A stretch of DNA of 64,000 nucleotides, from assembly GCA_949840805.1 (NCBI GenBank), contig CATKXR010000009.1, positions 1-64,000 on the forward strand, read 5' to 3'. This document shows positions 8,977 to 18,763 of this stretch, piece after piece; position 1 is the stretch's first letter; every line of letters starts with the position of its first letter. The position numbers and the translations under genes were made by a program. The notes below the pieces were generated by a model. That model did not search any database, had not been told where the DNA came from, and was given only the letters and a program-made list of their open reading frames with translations. This stretch comes from an uncultured Lachnospiraceae bacterium. Lineage in GTDB: Bacteria; Bacillota; Clostridia; Lachnospirales; Lachnospiraceae.

Positions 8977-9687
8977 TCAGAGCAGAAAAGCTTGTCCTTC
9001 CTTTTGGATATCTGCAATTTTATTCCTGTAATTTTCGGAACAAGGCAGCTTTTTTAAACGGCTGATAACCTCGTAATCTTCCCAAAAGTGCATGGGAAAT
9101 ACCATTTTGGCTCCGACTGTTTCCATAAATTCATGAAGTCCCAGATAAAACCACTCTTCCTGGCGTCCGTCCAAAGGCAGCATGGCGGCATCCGGAATGA
9201 CTTTGAGCTGGCAGATTTTTTCCAGCTCCCTGTGGTAGTTGGCATTCATATCGTTGTTCCAGGCTTTTGTTTCCCCGTTCCATCTCCAGTTATTTAAGTC
9301 GCCGGCATGATAAAGAAAATGGCCGTCGTTTTCCACAAGAAAGGCTACTCCTTCATCAGTGGAATGAAAAGCAGTTACGCGGGTTCCTCCTCCTTCTTTC
9401 AAAGTAAGGGTGGTTCCTGCGTCAATGTATTCAGTCCGGCAGAAATGTTTTTCCGGCACTCTGTTTTGCCAGATGTCATCAGACAATATATACCGGATTT
9501 TTGGATATTGATCGGCCAGCCCCCATATTACCGGTGAAAAATGGTCCTCATGCCGATGGCTGACAAAGACTAAAAGTTCCTTGTCCTGAGAAAGTGCCGG
9601 GAGAGGGCCTTGAATATAATCAAACAGCAGATACACCTCATCTAGTTCGGCAAGAAAGCTGCTGTGGTGAATATAGGTTATCTTCAT
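8977..9687 (-). CDS. MBL-fold metallo-hydrolase
   Basis: The 236-residue protein shows the metallo-beta-lactamase zinc motif SHRHEDHF (His44, His46, Asp48, His49), then FLYHAGDLNNW and FPMHFWEDYEV, which supply the later His and Asp ligands. It is cytoplasmic, with no signal peptide. Related proteins (UlaG/YhfI-like) hydrolyse varied phosphoesters or lactones, so the substrate cannot be named. GGAGGC precedes the start. It is the first gene of the minus-strand run leading into the exporter pair and pyrC, 41 bases ahead of the next start. Confidence 0.85.
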   Translation of the reverse strand: MKITYIHHSSFLAELDEVYLLFDYIQGPLPALSQDKELLVFVSHRHEDHFSPVIWGLADQYPKIRYILSDDIWQNRVPEKHFCRTEYIDAGTTLTLKEGGGTRVTAFHSTDEGVAFLVENDGHFLYHAGDLNNWRWNGETKAWNNDMNANYHRELEKICQLKVIPDAAMLPLDGRQEEWFYLGLHEFMETVGAKMVFPMHFWEDYEVISRLKKLPCSENYRNKIADIQKEGQAFLL

Positions 9688-9772
9688 ATATGAGCCTCCA
9701 TGGATTAAAATTTTCTAGCTGTATTTTAACATAGAAAAAGAGAAAAAAATAGTAGGGAATCAGGAATCCTAT

Positions 9773-9819
9773 AAAAAAGGCAGTAATCTCTTTAATGAAA
9801 GAAGATTACTGCCCTTTTA
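9773..9819. terminator. Intrinsic terminator after DUF378 gene
   Basis: The arms GGCAGTAATCT (9779-9789) and AGATTACTGCC (9803-9813) are perfect. On the minus strand they are followed by TTTTTT, and on the plus strand by CTTTTAT. It ends the minus-strand DUF378/pot transcript and insulates the MBL gene. Confidence 0.85.
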
Positions 9820-9831
9820 TAAGTTTTATCT

Positions 9832-10047
9832 TCAGGACTGCGCGCGGCTGTCGTTATTCTGAATATAAAAGCTGATCAGATAAAGTCCGCACAGGCCTAC
9901 CAGGCCATAGATGATCCGGGAGATCCAGCTCATGCCTCCAAATATGGAAGCTACCAGATTAAAATCAAAAAATCCGATCAGCCCCCAGTTTACCGCACCA
10001 ATGATGGCCAGGGTCAGTGCCGTGTAATCTAAAGCTTTATTTCTCAT
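9832..10047 (-). CDS. DUF378 family small membrane protein
   Basis: The 71-residue protein has two hydrophobic helices and the family's characteristic LTLAIIGAVNWGLIGFF and GLCGLYLISFY. The DUF378 (YuzA-like) family is widespread in Firmicutes, with no assigned function. AGGAGGTG lies just upstream of the start. It is downstream of potD without an obvious terminator between them, so it may be read from the pot promoter, though its own role need not be linked. Confidence 0.9.
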   Translation of the reverse strand: MRNKALDYTALTLAIIGAVNWGLIGFFDFNLVASIFGGMSWISRIIYGLVGLCGLYLISFYIQNNDSRAQS

Positions 10048-10118
10048 GATGCCACCTCCTATGACAATAGTATGGACGGCTGATGAGAAAATTATACGAA
10101 TTATATTTTAATCGGTTT

Positions 10119-11261
10119 TTAGTTGGATTTTACTTCTTTCCAAAGGTCATTGTAAATTCCGTCCACCTCATCGCCGAGATAACGGAATACCTCGCAGTTT
10201 ACAAGAGAATCCGTATCCGGAAATACGGATTTATTGTTCTGAAGTTCCTCATCCAGCAAATCAAAAGCTCCTTTGTTAGGTGTAGGATAGGTGATATATT
10301 CAAAATTTGCTTTTGCTATTTCCGGGCGGCATAGAAAATTTATCCATTTTTCGGCATTTTCTTTATTTTTGGCGTTTTTCGGAATGACCCAGGAATCCAG
10401 CCATAAATTGGTGCCTTCTTCCGGAAGTACATATTCTAAAGTATAGTCCAATCCAAGATTTTCCACTTCTTCCTGGATATAAAGCATTTCTCCGGAATAA
10501 ATCACTCCTACGGCAGCCTCGCCGCCGATCATCTTGTCTCTTACCTGGTCAATGACGTAAGCCTGTACCAGGGGTTTCTGGCTGATAAGCGCCTGCTTTG
10601 CCTGTTCAAGTTCGTTTTTATCACTGCTGTTCATGGAAAATCCGTCTTTTTTTAATGCTACCATGAAAGCATCCCGGACGCTGTCCTGCATGAGAATCTC
10701 GCCGCTGAGTTTTTCATCCCACAAATCCGACCATTTGGCGGGAGGCGCTACGCCCAGTTCCTCTAGACGTTTGGTGTTATATAAAATGCCTACGGTTCCC
10801 CAGCAGTAAGGTACGGAAAATTTGTTCTCGGGGTCGAAGGCCTTTGACATTTCCATATAGGCCGGATCAATCTGGTCTATATTGGGGACATTGTCAAGAT
10901 TGATTTCTGCCAGCAGGTCATTTTCCACCATTTTCTGGATCATGTAGTCAGAAGGGCAGACCACGTCATAGGTGACGGCGCCTGCTTCAATAATGGGATA
11001 CATTTCTTCGTTGGTTTCAAACAGGTCATAAATAACCTGGATTCCGGTCTCATCCTCAAACTGGCTGATCACGTCCTCGTCAATATATTCTCCCCAATTG
11101 TATACATACAATTCATCTGAGCTTTCTGTGTTTTTGGCAGCAGAGTCAGCTTCTCCGCCTGAAGAATTACCGGCATTATTGGAAGATTCTCCTCCGCAGC
11201 CGGTAAGGCATACAGCCATGGCGGCTGCGGCCAGGCCGCATACGATCAGATTTTTTTTCAT
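10119..11261 (-). CDS. potD: Spermidine/putrescine ABC transporter, substrate-binding lipoprotein
   Basis: The 380-residue lipoprotein has a signal peptide ending in CLTGCGG, with Cys22 as lipidation site and a short S/G/N-rich linker after it. The mature part begins LYVYNWGEYIDEDVISQFE, the signature of PotD/PotF proteins, and includes YDVVCPSDYMIQKM and WLDSWVIPKNAKN. It captures polyamines outside the membrane for PotB/PotC. It is the fourth gene of the potABCD operon, 27 bases after potC. Confidence 0.95.
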   Translation of the reverse strand: MKKNLIVCGLAAAAMAVCLTGCGGESSNNAGNSSGGEADSAAKNTESSDELYVYNWGEYIDEDVISQFEDETGIQVIYDLFETNEEMYPIIEAGAVTYDVVCPSDYMIQKMVENDLLAEINLDNVPNIDQIDPAYMEMSKAFDPENKFSVPYCWGTVGILYNTKRLEELGVAPPAKWSDLWDEKLSGEILMQDSVRDAFMVALKKDGFSMNSSDKNELEQAKQALISQKPLVQAYVIDQVRDKMIGGEAAVGVIYSGEMLYIQEEVENLGLDYTLEYVLPEEGTNLWLDSWVIPKNAKNKENAEKWINFLCRPEIAKANFEYITYPTPNKGAFDLLDEELQNNKSVFPDTDSLVNCEVFRYLGDEVDGIYNDLWKEVKSN

Positions 11262-11288
11262 AACATTCTCCTCCTTGATTCTCAGAAT

Positions 11289-12083
11289 TCATTTTTCTGC
11301 TTTTTTTCTTGGCACAAAATTTGTAAAAATTAAAAGTGTCAGTACCGTCAGGAAAATTACGGTAGACAAAGCATACATGGACGGCCGGATTCCCCTGCGC
11401 ACTTCGCTGTAGATCAGGGTGGACAGAGTATTGATTCCGGCTCCTTTTGTAAAATGGGTGATAATAAAATCATCCAGTGACATGGTGAAAGCCAGAAGAA
11501 AACCGGAAAGCACGCCTGGAAGGATATCAGGAAACACTACCTTGAAAAATGCATAGACAGGACCTGCTCCCAAATCCATGGCGGCTTCGTATGTGGAACG
11601 GTTGGTCTGTTTTAGCTTTGGCATTACACTTAAGATTACATAAGGAATATTAAATGTTATATGAGAGATCAATATGGTCTTAAAGCCCAGGGAAATTCCA
11701 AAGGCAATAAAAGCCAGCATTAAGGAAATCCCGGTGACAATATCTGCATTCAGCATAGGAATGTTGGTAATACCCATAACAATAGCCCTGGGGACGGTCT
11801 TCATGCTGTTGATGGCAATACAGGCGGCCACGCCGATTATGGTGGCGATAAGGGCGGACAAAAAGGCGATCAGCAGCGTGTTGTGCAGGGCAGATATAAT
11901 GTTGCGGCTGGCAAACATGTCTGCATACCAGTTCAAGGTAAATCCTCCCCATTGGGTACGGGATTTGGAGGAATTGAAGGAAAGAACCATCATGGTTCCA
12001 ATAGGTGCATATAAAAAGACCATAATCAGTACCAGGTAGAAATCCTGCCAGGTGCGTTTAAAAAAACGCCGCATTCCATTCAT
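11289..12083 (-). CDS. potC: Spermidine/putrescine ABC transporter permease
   Basis: The 264-residue inner-membrane protein has six predicted helices. The coupling-loop sequence is EAAMDLGAGPVYAFFKVVFPDILPG, shown here as EAAMDLGAGPVYAFF and VVFPDILPG. FNSSKSRTQWGGFTLNWY near the N-terminus is typical of PotC. It overlaps or abuts potB at base 12083, indicating translational coupling, and precedes potD. Confidence 0.95.
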   Translation of the reverse strand: MNGMRRFFKRTWQDFYLVLIMVFLYAPIGTMMVLSFNSSKSRTQWGGFTLNWYADMFASRNIISALHNTLLIAFLSALIATIIGVAACIAINSMKTVPRAIVMGITNIPMLNADIVTGISLMLAFIAFGISLGFKTILISHITFNIPYVILSVMPKLKQTNRSTYEAAMDLGAGPVYAFFKVVFPDILPGVLSGFLLAFTMSLDDFIITHFTKGAGINTLSTLIYSEVRRGIRPSMYALSTVIFLTVLTLLIFTNFVPRKKAEK

Positions 12084-12895
12084 TAAAATGCACTCCCTTC
12101 TCCGTTTTTATCATATTTGGCGATTACAGCCATACTGATCAAAATGAAGACCATCAACACCAGGGAAAGGCCGGCGCCCAGATGCCAGTTGCTTCCTCTG
12201 GTAAATTCCTGTTCGATCACATTTCCGATCAGAAGGATCTTGCTTCCTCCCAACAGATTGGAGATGACAAAGGTAGTCAGCGCCGGGACGAATACCATGG
12301 TAATTCCGCTGATCACTCCGGGGACGCTTAAGGGAAACCATATCCTGAACAAGGTCTGCAGGGAATTGGCCCCCAGATCCCTTGCTGCGTTGATAGTGTC
12401 GTCATCAATCTTGCAAAGTGTGTTATAAATAGGCAGTACCATAAAGGGCAGAAAATTGTATACCATACCAAGGATGATGGCGCCTGAAGTGTTGATCAGG
12501 TTCTGGCCCGGAAGATGAAGAAACGTTAAAATGCCGTTGATCACCCCGTTCTTTTCCAGTAATGTCTGCCATGCCATGGTACGCAGCAGAAAGTTCATCC
12601 ACATTGGCAGGATAAAGATAAAAACAATAAAGCTTCCCCGCCCAACGCCCCGGTTGCGCAGAATCATTGCAAGAGGGTAGGCAAGGATCAGGCAGACAAC
12701 CGTGCTGATTAAAGACAGCCATAAGGATAACCACAGAGCCTTAATATGTTCCGGTGAATTAACGGACATCACATTTGCCATAGTAAAAGCGCCGTTTCGG
12801 TCAGTCAGCCCGTAATATACGATGAGTGCCAGAGGAATGATGATAAATCCTGTCATCCACACCAGATAGGGGGCGGCTAATAATTTTTTACTCAT
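12083..12895 (-). CDS. potB: Spermidine/putrescine ABC transporter permease
   Basis: The 270-residue protein has six membrane helices and the EAA-like loop [18 protein letters not shown] followed by [25 protein letters not shown] matches the PotB family. It shares one base with potC and overlaps the end of potA (12888-12895), so the three are tightly coupled. It forms the membrane channel together with PotC. Confidence 0.95.
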   Translation of the reverse strand: MSKKLLAAPYLVWMTGFIIIPLALIVYYGLTDRNGAFTMANVMSVNSPEHIKALWLSLWLSLISTVVCLILAYPLAMILRNRGVGRGSFIVFIFILPMWMNFLLRTMAWQTLLEKNGVINGILTFLHLPGQNLINTSGAIILGMVYNFLPFMVLPIYNTLCKIDDDTINAARDLGANSLQTLFRIWFPLSVPGVISGITMVFVPALTTFVISNLLGGSKILLIGNVIEQEFTRGSNWHLGAGLSLVLMVFILISMAVIAKYDKNGEGSAF

Positions 12896-13964
12896 TGATT
12901 CCCACAGCCTCCTCGTCTTCTGAAGCCGGTTTGTTCATGATCTGAATATCAAAAGGGTCTACATGGATCCCCACCTCTTTGCCTACAGGGCAAAGGTCGG
13001 TACTGTGAACCAGCCATTCAAAGCCATCGGGAGTGGTTACTTCCATCTCATAATGGACGCCTTTAAAAATCAGGTGGGTACAGATACCGGTAAGGGTTCC
13101 GGCAGACGGTTCCACCAGATCGATGTCCTCCGGGCGGATTACCACATCTACAGGGCGGTTGCTTCCAAAGCCTTTATCCACACAGGCAAACCGCGCGCCG
13201 AAAATCTCTACCAGTTCATCCCGGATCATGATGCCGGGGACAATGTTGCTTTCACCGATGAAATCCGCTACAAAGGCATTTTCCGGCTCATTGTAGATCT
13301 GTTCGGGAGTGCCCATCTGCTGTATGTAGCCCTGGTTCATGACTACAATCGTATCGGACATGGTCAAAGCCTCTTCCTGGTCATGGGTTACATAGATAAA
13401 TGTGATCCCCAGCTCATTTTTTAAGCGGATCAGCTCATACTGCATATCCTGGCGCAGTTTTAAGTCAAGGGCGCCTAACGGCTCGTCTAAGAGCAGGACC
13501 CGAGGTTCGTTGACAATGGCGCGGGCTATGGCGATCCGCTGCTGCTGGCCGCCGCTTAAAGAACTGACCGAACGGCTGCCATATCCGTCCAGATTTACCA
13601 GTTTCAGGGCGTATTGAATCTTATCCTGGATGTAAGATTTGGATTTGCCCTTGATTTTCAGTCCAAAGGCAATATTTTCTGCTATATTCATATGGGAAAA
13701 CAGGGCATACTTCTGGAATACGGTATTAAGCTGCCGTTTATTGGGAGGCAGTTTGCTGATGTCTTCTCCGTCAAAGATCACCTGGCCCTGGTCGGCGGTC
13801 TCAAAACCGCCTATGATCCGCAATGTGGTGGTCTTGCCGCAGCCGCTGGGACCAAGGAGAGTCACAAAAGTATTCTCTGCCACGGCAAGGTTCAGGTCAT
13901 CTAAGACTACCGTCCCATCAAAGCTTTTGGTGATATTTTTTAAATCAATCAAAGGCTGGCTCAT
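12888..13964 (-). CDS. potA: Spermidine/putrescine ABC transporter ATPase
   Basis: The 358-residue ATPase has Walker [10 protein letters not shown] (38-46), the signature [14 protein letters not shown], Walker [13 protein letters not shown] and the H-loop [13 protein letters not shown]-terminal TOBE domain follows (about 270-345; [11 protein letters not shown]). It energises polyamine uptake. Start 13964 ([10 protein letters not shown]) has AGGAGG upstream; the open frame to 14024 would run into the regulator gene. It is the first transporter gene after the XRE-cupin regulator, 32 bases away. Confidence 0.94.
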   Translation of the reverse strand: MSQPLIDLKNITKSFDGTVVLDDLNLAVAENTFVTLLGPSGCGKTTTLRIIGGFETADQGQVIFDGEDISKLPPNKRQLNTVFQKYALFSHMNIAENIAFGLKIKGKSKSYIQDKIQYALKLVNLDGYGSRSVSSLSGGQQQRIAIARAIVNEPRVLLLDEPLGALDLKLRQDMQYELIRLKNELGITFIYVTHDQEEALTMSDTIVVMNQGYIQQMGTPEQIYNEPENAFVADFIGESNIVPGIMIRDELVEIFGARFACVDKGFGSNRPVDVVIRPEDIDLVEPSAGTLTGICTHLIFKGVHYEMEVTTPDGFEWLVHSTDLCPVGKEVGIHVDPFDIQIMNKPASEDEEAVGINE

Positions 13965-13996
13965 AGTAGGTTCCTCCTGTGTATTGAAGATCCGGG

Positions 13997-14530
13997 TTAA
14001 AAGCTTGGCGGCGAACTGACCCACAAAAGAACGGCGCCTGCCTTGCTGGAAAGAAAATGCTTTTTGTCCGGAACAAAATAAAAGGATTCTCCTTTTTTGG
14101 CCCGAAACACCTGGTTTCCAATATGGATGGTCACGGCGCCTTGGAGAACATAACCGAATTCCTCGCCTTCATGAGGGTTATCCGGATAGGTTTCGCCGCC
14201 TGCCTCCAGGGTAAGAAGGATGGGTTCCATCACATTTTTCTGGGCGTTGGGAATAATCCATTTAATTTCATTTTTCAGTTCCGGGTCGTATTTTTCAAAG
14301 TAGTCTGCCTTTCCGAATACGATCTGCTCATCAGGGCCTTCATAGAAAAATTCACCCAGGGTCGTGCCTAAGCACTGAAGGATGTCTGTCAAGGTCGCGA
14401 TGGAGGGCGATGTCAGGTTCCGTTCCACCTGGGAAATAAATCCCTTGGAAAGCTCGGAGCGGTCGGCAAGCTCTTCCTGGGTAAGCCCTTTTAACACCCG
14501 GAGTTCTTTTAATTTTAAACCGATATTCAT
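13997..14530 (-). CDS. XRE-family regulator with cupin domain (PuuR-like)
   Basis: The 177-residue protein has an N-terminal XRE helix-turn-helix (residues 5-60; [20 protein letters not shown], then GFISQVER) and a C-terminal cupin at about 105-175 ([18 protein letters not shown]). This domain order is typical of PuuR-type regulators that sense polyamines or related effectors. The start at 14530 has GCGGAGG upstream. It heads the pot operon, so it probably represses polyamine uptake when polyamines are plentiful. Two GTTTA-based dyads lie upstream as candidate operators. Confidence 0.9.
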   Translation of the reverse strand: MNIGLKLKELRVLKGLTQEELADRSELSKGFISQVERNLTSPSIATLTDILQCLGTTLGEFFYEGPDEQIVFGKADYFEKYDPELKNEIKWIIPNAQKNVMEPILLTLEAGGETYPDNPHEGEEFGYVLQGAVTIHIGNQVFRAKKGESFYFVPDKKHFLSSKAGAVLLWVSSPPSF

Positions 14531-14611
14531 ATACTGCCTCCGCTTTTTGCCGTGTGTAGAAAGAAGAGTCCGGCACAATCCGGCAAATGATTTATAAACA
14601 GTCTCTAATCT

Positions 14612-14670
14612 AAAAGTTTACCAATACTAACTGATTGTGAAAATAAGTAAAAAGTTTAGTAATAATAAAC
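14612..14670. promoter_or_regulatory. Repeated GTTTA dyads upstream of the pot regulator
   Basis: AAAAGTTTA occurs at 14612-14620 and again at 14650-14658, 38 bases apart. Each opens a dyad: GTTTA-CCAATA-CTAAC, and GTTTA-GTAATAA-TAAAC. The rest of the 14531-14888 gap has no gene. These are the best operator candidates for the XRE-cupin repressor and could affect the divergent lactonase gene as well. Binding is inferred only. Confidence 0.5.
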
Positions 14671-14888
14671 AGACAGCAACTACCATTATACAGAAAAATA
14701 TTTCCATGTCAATACATTGTGAATGGATTTTTTGAGAAATATGTGGTATGATGATAACAGTTCGTTACAATTTAAACAGGCTTGCGCGTTTTATGCGCCG
14801 GCCGCAGGGTATCGTACCCTTGGGGTAAGTATAATAGCCGGGTGCAGAAAACATGTGGCCGGCAATCATATGAGGAGGAGAGAGAATT

Positions 14889-15941
14889 ATGGCAAAGTAT
14901 ATGGCGTATGTAGGTTCTTATTCCTACACGGGCAAGGCAAAGGGAATCACGGTTTATGATGTGGATGTGGAGAAGGGGAAATTTGTGGAGCGTTGTGAGG
15001 TGGAGGTGGACAACTCTTCTTATGTTATTGCTTCCAAAAACGGGGATACGCTGTATTCAATTGCAGATGAAGGCGTGGTGGCATTCCGTATTCTCCAGAA
15101 CGGAAGCCTGTCCCGTCTGAACAGTACTAAGATTAACGGGATGAGAGGCTGTCATCTGTCAACGGATACAGGAGACAAGTACATTTTTGTTTCCGGTTAT
15201 CATGACGGCAAGACCACGGTCCTGCGGCTGCGCAGGGACGGAGGCGTGGGAGAGATTGTGGACGGCGTGTTCCACAAGGGAATGGGGAGCGTCGCAGAGC
15301 GTAATTTCCGGCCTCATATTACCTGCACCCGGCGGACCCCGGACCATAAGTATGTGCTTACGGCAGATTCCGGTATGGATCAGGTCCAGATATACCGTTT
15401 TAATGAAAAGGAGGAGCATCTGGTCCAGGTGGACGCCATCCGCTGTGAGCTGGAGTCAGCGCCGAGACATTTCCGGTTCAGCAAAGACGGAAAGTTTATC
15501 TATCTGATGTATGAGCAGAAAAATGTAATAGATGTTTTTACTTATGAGGGAAAAGACCGCGTGCCTGCCATTGAAAAGATCCAGACTATCTCTACCATGG
15601 GACCGAAAGGAAAGAAGATTGCAGCGGCCTGCTGTATGCGTTTTTCGGAGGATCAGCAGTATGTATACTGCGGAAATGCAGGAGACGAGACGGTTTCCAT
15701 ATTTAAAAGAGATGCCGGGACAGGCATGCTGGAGCTTTTGTGCAGCCTTCCGCCCAGCGGAGAGTATCCGAAGGATATTGCAGTGTTCCCGGATAATAAG
15801 CATATTGCGGTGATGAATCATGAGAGCGGAAATATCACGTTTTTTGCAGTAGATTATGAGAAAGGGCTGATGGTGATGTGTGCCAAAGAGCTAAAATGCA
15901 ATCAGCCTAACTGCTGTGCGATTGTGAGAGTAGCGCCGTAG
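14889..15941 (+). CDS. Lactonase family beta-propeller protein
   Basis: The 350-residue protein has seven-bladed propeller repeats of the 6-phosphogluconolactonase (YbhE/Pgl) type. Visible motifs are YVGSYSYTGKAKGITVYDVD at the start, RPHITCTRRTPDHKYVLTAD, PRHFRFSKDGKFIYLMYEQ and GEYPKDIAVFPDNKHIAVMNH. It probably hydrolyses 6-phosphogluconolactone or another lactone in the cytoplasm; no signal peptide is seen. GAGGAGGAGAG precedes the start. It stands alone, divergent from the pot regulator and 97 bases before aroC. Confidence 0.87.
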   Translation: MAKYMAYVGSYSYTGKAKGITVYDVDVEKGKFVERCEVEVDNSSYVIASKNGDTLYSIADEGVVAFRILQNGSLSRLNSTKINGMRGCHLSTDTGDKYIFVSGYHDGKTTVLRLRRDGGVGEIVDGVFHKGMGSVAERNFRPHITCTRRTPDHKYVLTADSGMDQVQIYRFNEKEEHLVQVDAIRCELESAPRHFRFSKDGKFIYLMYEQKNVIDVFTYEGKDRVPAIEKIQTISTMGPKGKKIAAACCMRFSEDQQYVYCGNAGDETVSIFKRDAGTGMLELLCSLPPSGEYPKDIAVFPDNKHIAVMNHESGNITFFAVDYEKGLMVMCAKELKCNQPNCCAIVRVAP

Positions 15942-16038
15942 AAGCAAAAGATTGGGTCTCGGCAGGATCAAAATTCCTGTTAAAAAAAGGGAAGTTTGAT
16001 CCTGCCAGGGCCGGCATATAAGCTTGGAGGAGGGAAAT

Positions 16039-17136
16039 ATGGCAGGATCGACTTTTGGTACGGTATTCCGGATCATGACATGGGGAGAGTCCCACGGAGC
16101 GGGCGTTGGTGTCACCATTGACGGCTGTCCGGCGGGGCTTTCTTTGTGTGAACAAGATATTAAACGGTATCTGGACAGGAGAAAGCCCGGACAAAGTAAG
16201 TTTACTACCGCGCGGCAGGAGGGAGACGAAGTCGAACTTTTGTCAGGGGTATTTGACGAAAAGACGACAGGGACGCCGATTGCGCTTATGGTAAGAAATA
16301 TGGATCAGCGTTCCCGGGATTATACGGCGATTATGGATGTGTACCGTCCGGGCCACGGCGATTACTGTTTTGACGCCAAGTATGGATTTCGGGACTACCG
16401 GGGCGGCGGGCGGTCTTCAGGAAGGGAGACAATCGGCAGAGTAGCGGCGGGCGCTGTGGCCTGTAAGTTTCTTTCTTCTTATGGAATTACAGTGGATGCG
16501 TATACGAAAAGCATTGGGGAGATCGAGATCAGTCCTGAGCGGTTTGATCTGGCAAAGCGGGATGAGAACAAGCTGTACATGCCGGATGATATAGCTGCAG
16601 AGAAAGCTGCCGCATATTTGGAACAGCTTATGGAAGAGAAGGATTCTGCGGGAGGTGTGGTAGAATGTGTGATACGCGGCCTTCCGGCCGGGGTGGGAGA
16701 ACCTGTGTTTGATAAGCTGGATGCCTGTCTGGCAAAGGCCGTTATGTCCATAGGGGCGGTAAAGGGGTTTGAGATTGGAGACGGCTTTGAGGCTGCAAAA
16801 AGCCGTGGTTCTGTCAATAATGACGAATTTTATATAGATCCGGAAGGAAAAGTAAGAAAAAGGACGAATCATTCCGGCGGGATATTAGGCGGGATCAGTG
16901 ACGGAAGCGATGTTATATTCAGGGCGGCATTTAAGCCGACGCCATCTATTGCAAGGCCGCAGCAGACCGTGAACCGGGCCGGAGAAAATGTGGAAATTAT
17001 AGTTAAGGGACGCCATGACCCGGTAGTGGTGCCTCGCGCGGTGGTAGTGGTGGAGGCCATGGCAGCTTTGGCTATAGCAGATCTTTTGCTGACAGGGAGA
17101 AGCGCAAGGGCAGATGGGGCAGCTTTGGTTCTTTGA
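16039..17136 (+). CDS. aroC: Chorismate synthase
   Basis: The 365-residue enzyme makes chorismate from EPSP with reduced FMN. Motifs are GESHGAGVGVTIDGCPAG, the RPGHGDYCFDAKYGFRDYRG block with GGRSSGRET, and the C-terminal RHDPVVVPRAVVVVEAM. Start 16039 has GGAGGAGG 6 bases upstream. It is followed 29 bases later by rpiB; the two are probably transcribed together and end at the terminator at 17635. PheA at the other end of the window uses its product. Confidence 0.96.
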   Translation: MAGSTFGTVFRIMTWGESHGAGVGVTIDGCPAGLSLCEQDIKRYLDRRKPGQSKFTTARQEGDEVELLSGVFDEKTTGTPIALMVRNMDQRSRDYTAIMDVYRPGHGDYCFDAKYGFRDYRGGGRSSGRETIGRVAAGAVACKFLSSYGITVDAYTKSIGEIEISPERFDLAKRDENKLYMPDDIAAEKAAAYLEQLMEEKDSAGGVVECVIRGLPAGVGEPVFDKLDACLAKAVMSIGAVKGFEIGDGFEAAKSRGSVNNDEFYIDPEGKVRKRTNHSGGILGGISDGSDVIFRAAFKPTPSIARPQQTVNRAGENVEIIVKGRHDPVVVPRAVVVVEAMAALAIADLLLTGRSARADGAALVL

Positions 17137-17165
17137 TGAAAATGAAATGGGAAAAGGAGATTGCC

Positions 17166-17606
17166 ATGAAAATAGCAATGGGAAATGATCACTCTGCGGT
17201 GGAGATGAAAAGAATTATCAGGGAATACGTTGAGGCAAAGGGATATGAGGTAATCGATTTTGGAACGGATTCCGGTGAGAGCTGTGATTACCCGGAGTAT
17301 GGGGAGAAGGTGGGCCGTGCCGTGGCGTCAGGGGAAGCAGATTATGGGATTGCAATCTGCGGTACCGGGATCGGAATCGGAATCGCCGCTGGAAAAGTTA
17401 AGGGGGTCAGAGTATGCACCTGCAGCGAACCTTACAGCGCTCGTTTGTCACGGATGCACAACAATACCAATGTGCTGACTTTCGGGGCAAGAGTAGTCGG
17501 AGCGGAGATGGCGAAAATGATTGTGGATGAATGGCTGGACAATGATTATGAAGGAGGGCGCCATGAGCGCCGGGTGGCGCAATTGATGGAGATTGAGGAG
17601 CGGTAG
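17166..17606 (+). CDS. rpiB: Ribose-5-phosphate isomerase B
   Basis: The 146-residue RpiB/LacAB-type sugar-phosphate isomerase starts MKIAMGNDHSAVEMK. It holds GTDSGESCDYPEYG and the active-site segment AICGTGIGIGIAAGKV. It interconverts ribose 5-phosphate and ribulose 5-phosphate. Start 17166 has AAAGGAG upstream; earlier in-frame ATGs at 17133 and 17136 overlap the end of aroC. It sits 29 bases after aroC, before a terminator. Confidence 0.94.
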   Translation: MKIAMGNDHSAVEMKRIIREYVEAKGYEVIDFGTDSGESCDYPEYGEKVGRAVASGEADYGIAICGTGIGIGIAAGKVKGVRVCTCSEPYSARLSRMHNNTNVLTFGARVVGAEMAKMIVDEWLDNDYEGGRHERRVAQLMEIEER

Positions 17607-17634
17607 ATTATTAGGATTTAAATATCTGAACAAT

Positions 17635-17658
17635 AAAAAGGGGCTTTTGCCCCTTTTT
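17635..17658. terminator. Bidirectional terminator between rpiB and asnA
   Basis: AAAAAGGGG-cttttg-CCCCTTTTT forms a compact hairpin with A and T tracts on both sides. It serves the convergent rpiB (plus) and asnA (minus) genes. Confidence 0.9.
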
Positions 17659-17659
17659 A

Positions 17660-18667
17660 TTACAATAACAAGATCCCGTTCTCGCGGCATGCTTTTCGCA
17701 TGTCTTTTGGCCAAAGACTGGCCTGGACCTCGCCTACATGGGCGCGGTTTAAGAGAAGCATGCACAGGCGGGACTGGCCGATACCGCCGCCGATGGTATA
17801 GGGAAGCTGCCCGTCCAGAAGCATTTTATGGTAGGGAAGTTTCCGGCGCTCATCACATCCTGCTTTGGTAAGCTGTTCGTCTAAGGATTTTTCATCTACA
17901 CGGATCCCCATGCTGGAGATTTCCAGAGCGCAGCCTAACAGGTCATACCAGAACAAAATATCTCCGTTAAGCTGCCAGTCATCATAATCCGGCGCCCTGC
18001 CGTCGTGGGGTTTTCCGTTTTTCAATTTTTCACCGATCTTCATCAAAAATACACAGCCGTGCTCCCTGGTAATTATGTTTTCCCGCTCTTTGGGAGTTTT
18101 GTCAGGGTAGCGTTCTTCCAATTCCTCAGTGGTGACAAAGGCAATATCTTTTGGAAGATGTTTGACAGCGTCCGGATATTTGTACCAGACCTCATGCTGC
18201 ATATGTTTGATGATCTTGAAGATGGTTTGTACGGTCTCTTTTAAGGTTTGTTCATTCCTCTGTTCTCTGGTGATCACCTTCTCCCAATCCCACTGGTCTA
18301 CATAGCAGGAGTGAAGGTTATCCAGTTCCTCATCCCTGCGGATGGCGTTCATATTTGTGTAAAGGCCTTCTCCTGGCCGGAAGCCATATTCTTTAAGAGC
18401 CATCCTTTTCCATTTGGCAAGAGACTGGACTACCTCAATATTTTCGCCGGGAAATGCGTACATATCAAAGCTTACCGGGCGTTCTACCCCATTAAGGTTG
18501 TCGTTAAGGCCGCTGGATTGTTCTACGAACAAAGGAGCGGAAATCCGTTCTAAATGCATCTCCCGGCCGAATTCTTTCTGAAAGGTGTCACGAATGTATT
18601 TGATTGCCTCCTGGGTCTCGCGGACCGTAAGATGAGGGTCGTAATCTTTGGGTATGATCAGTCCCAT
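17660..18667 (-). CDS. asnA: Aspartate--ammonia ligase
   Basis: The 335-residue AsnA-type asparagine synthetase is ammonia-dependent and related to class II aminoacyl-tRNA synthetases. Visible motifs are [26 protein letters not shown], the DQWDWEKVI block, [12 protein letters not shown] and the C-terminal [18 protein letters not shown]. It makes asparagine from aspartate, ammonia and ATP. It is a single-gene minus unit, with asnS and an asparaginase elsewhere in the window. A GGAGG-like site (TTTGGAGGAAAAC) precedes the start. Confidence 0.96.
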   Translation of the reverse strand: MGLIIPKDYDPHLTVRETQEAIKYIRDTFQKEFGREMHLERISAPLFVEQSSGLNDNLNGVERPVSFDMYAFPGENIEVVQSLAKWKRMALKEYGFRPGEGLYTNMNAIRRDEELDNLHSCYVDQWDWEKVITREQRNEQTLKETVQTIFKIIKHMQHEVWYKYPDAVKHLPKDIAFVTTEELEERYPDKTPKERENIITREHGCVFLMKIGEKLKNGKPHDGRAPDYDDWQLNGDILFWYDLLGCALEISSMGIRVDEKSLDEQLTKAGCDERRKLPYHKMLLDGQLPYTIGGGIGQSRLCMLLLNRAHVGEVQASLWPKDMRKACRENGILLL

Positions 18668-18763
18668 ATGTTTTCCTCCAAAGTGATTTCCTGTATAAAT
18701 TTATCCTGCTTATCGTAACATTATTCCTTCAATTATACAAGTATTATTTTAAAATACCGTGTA

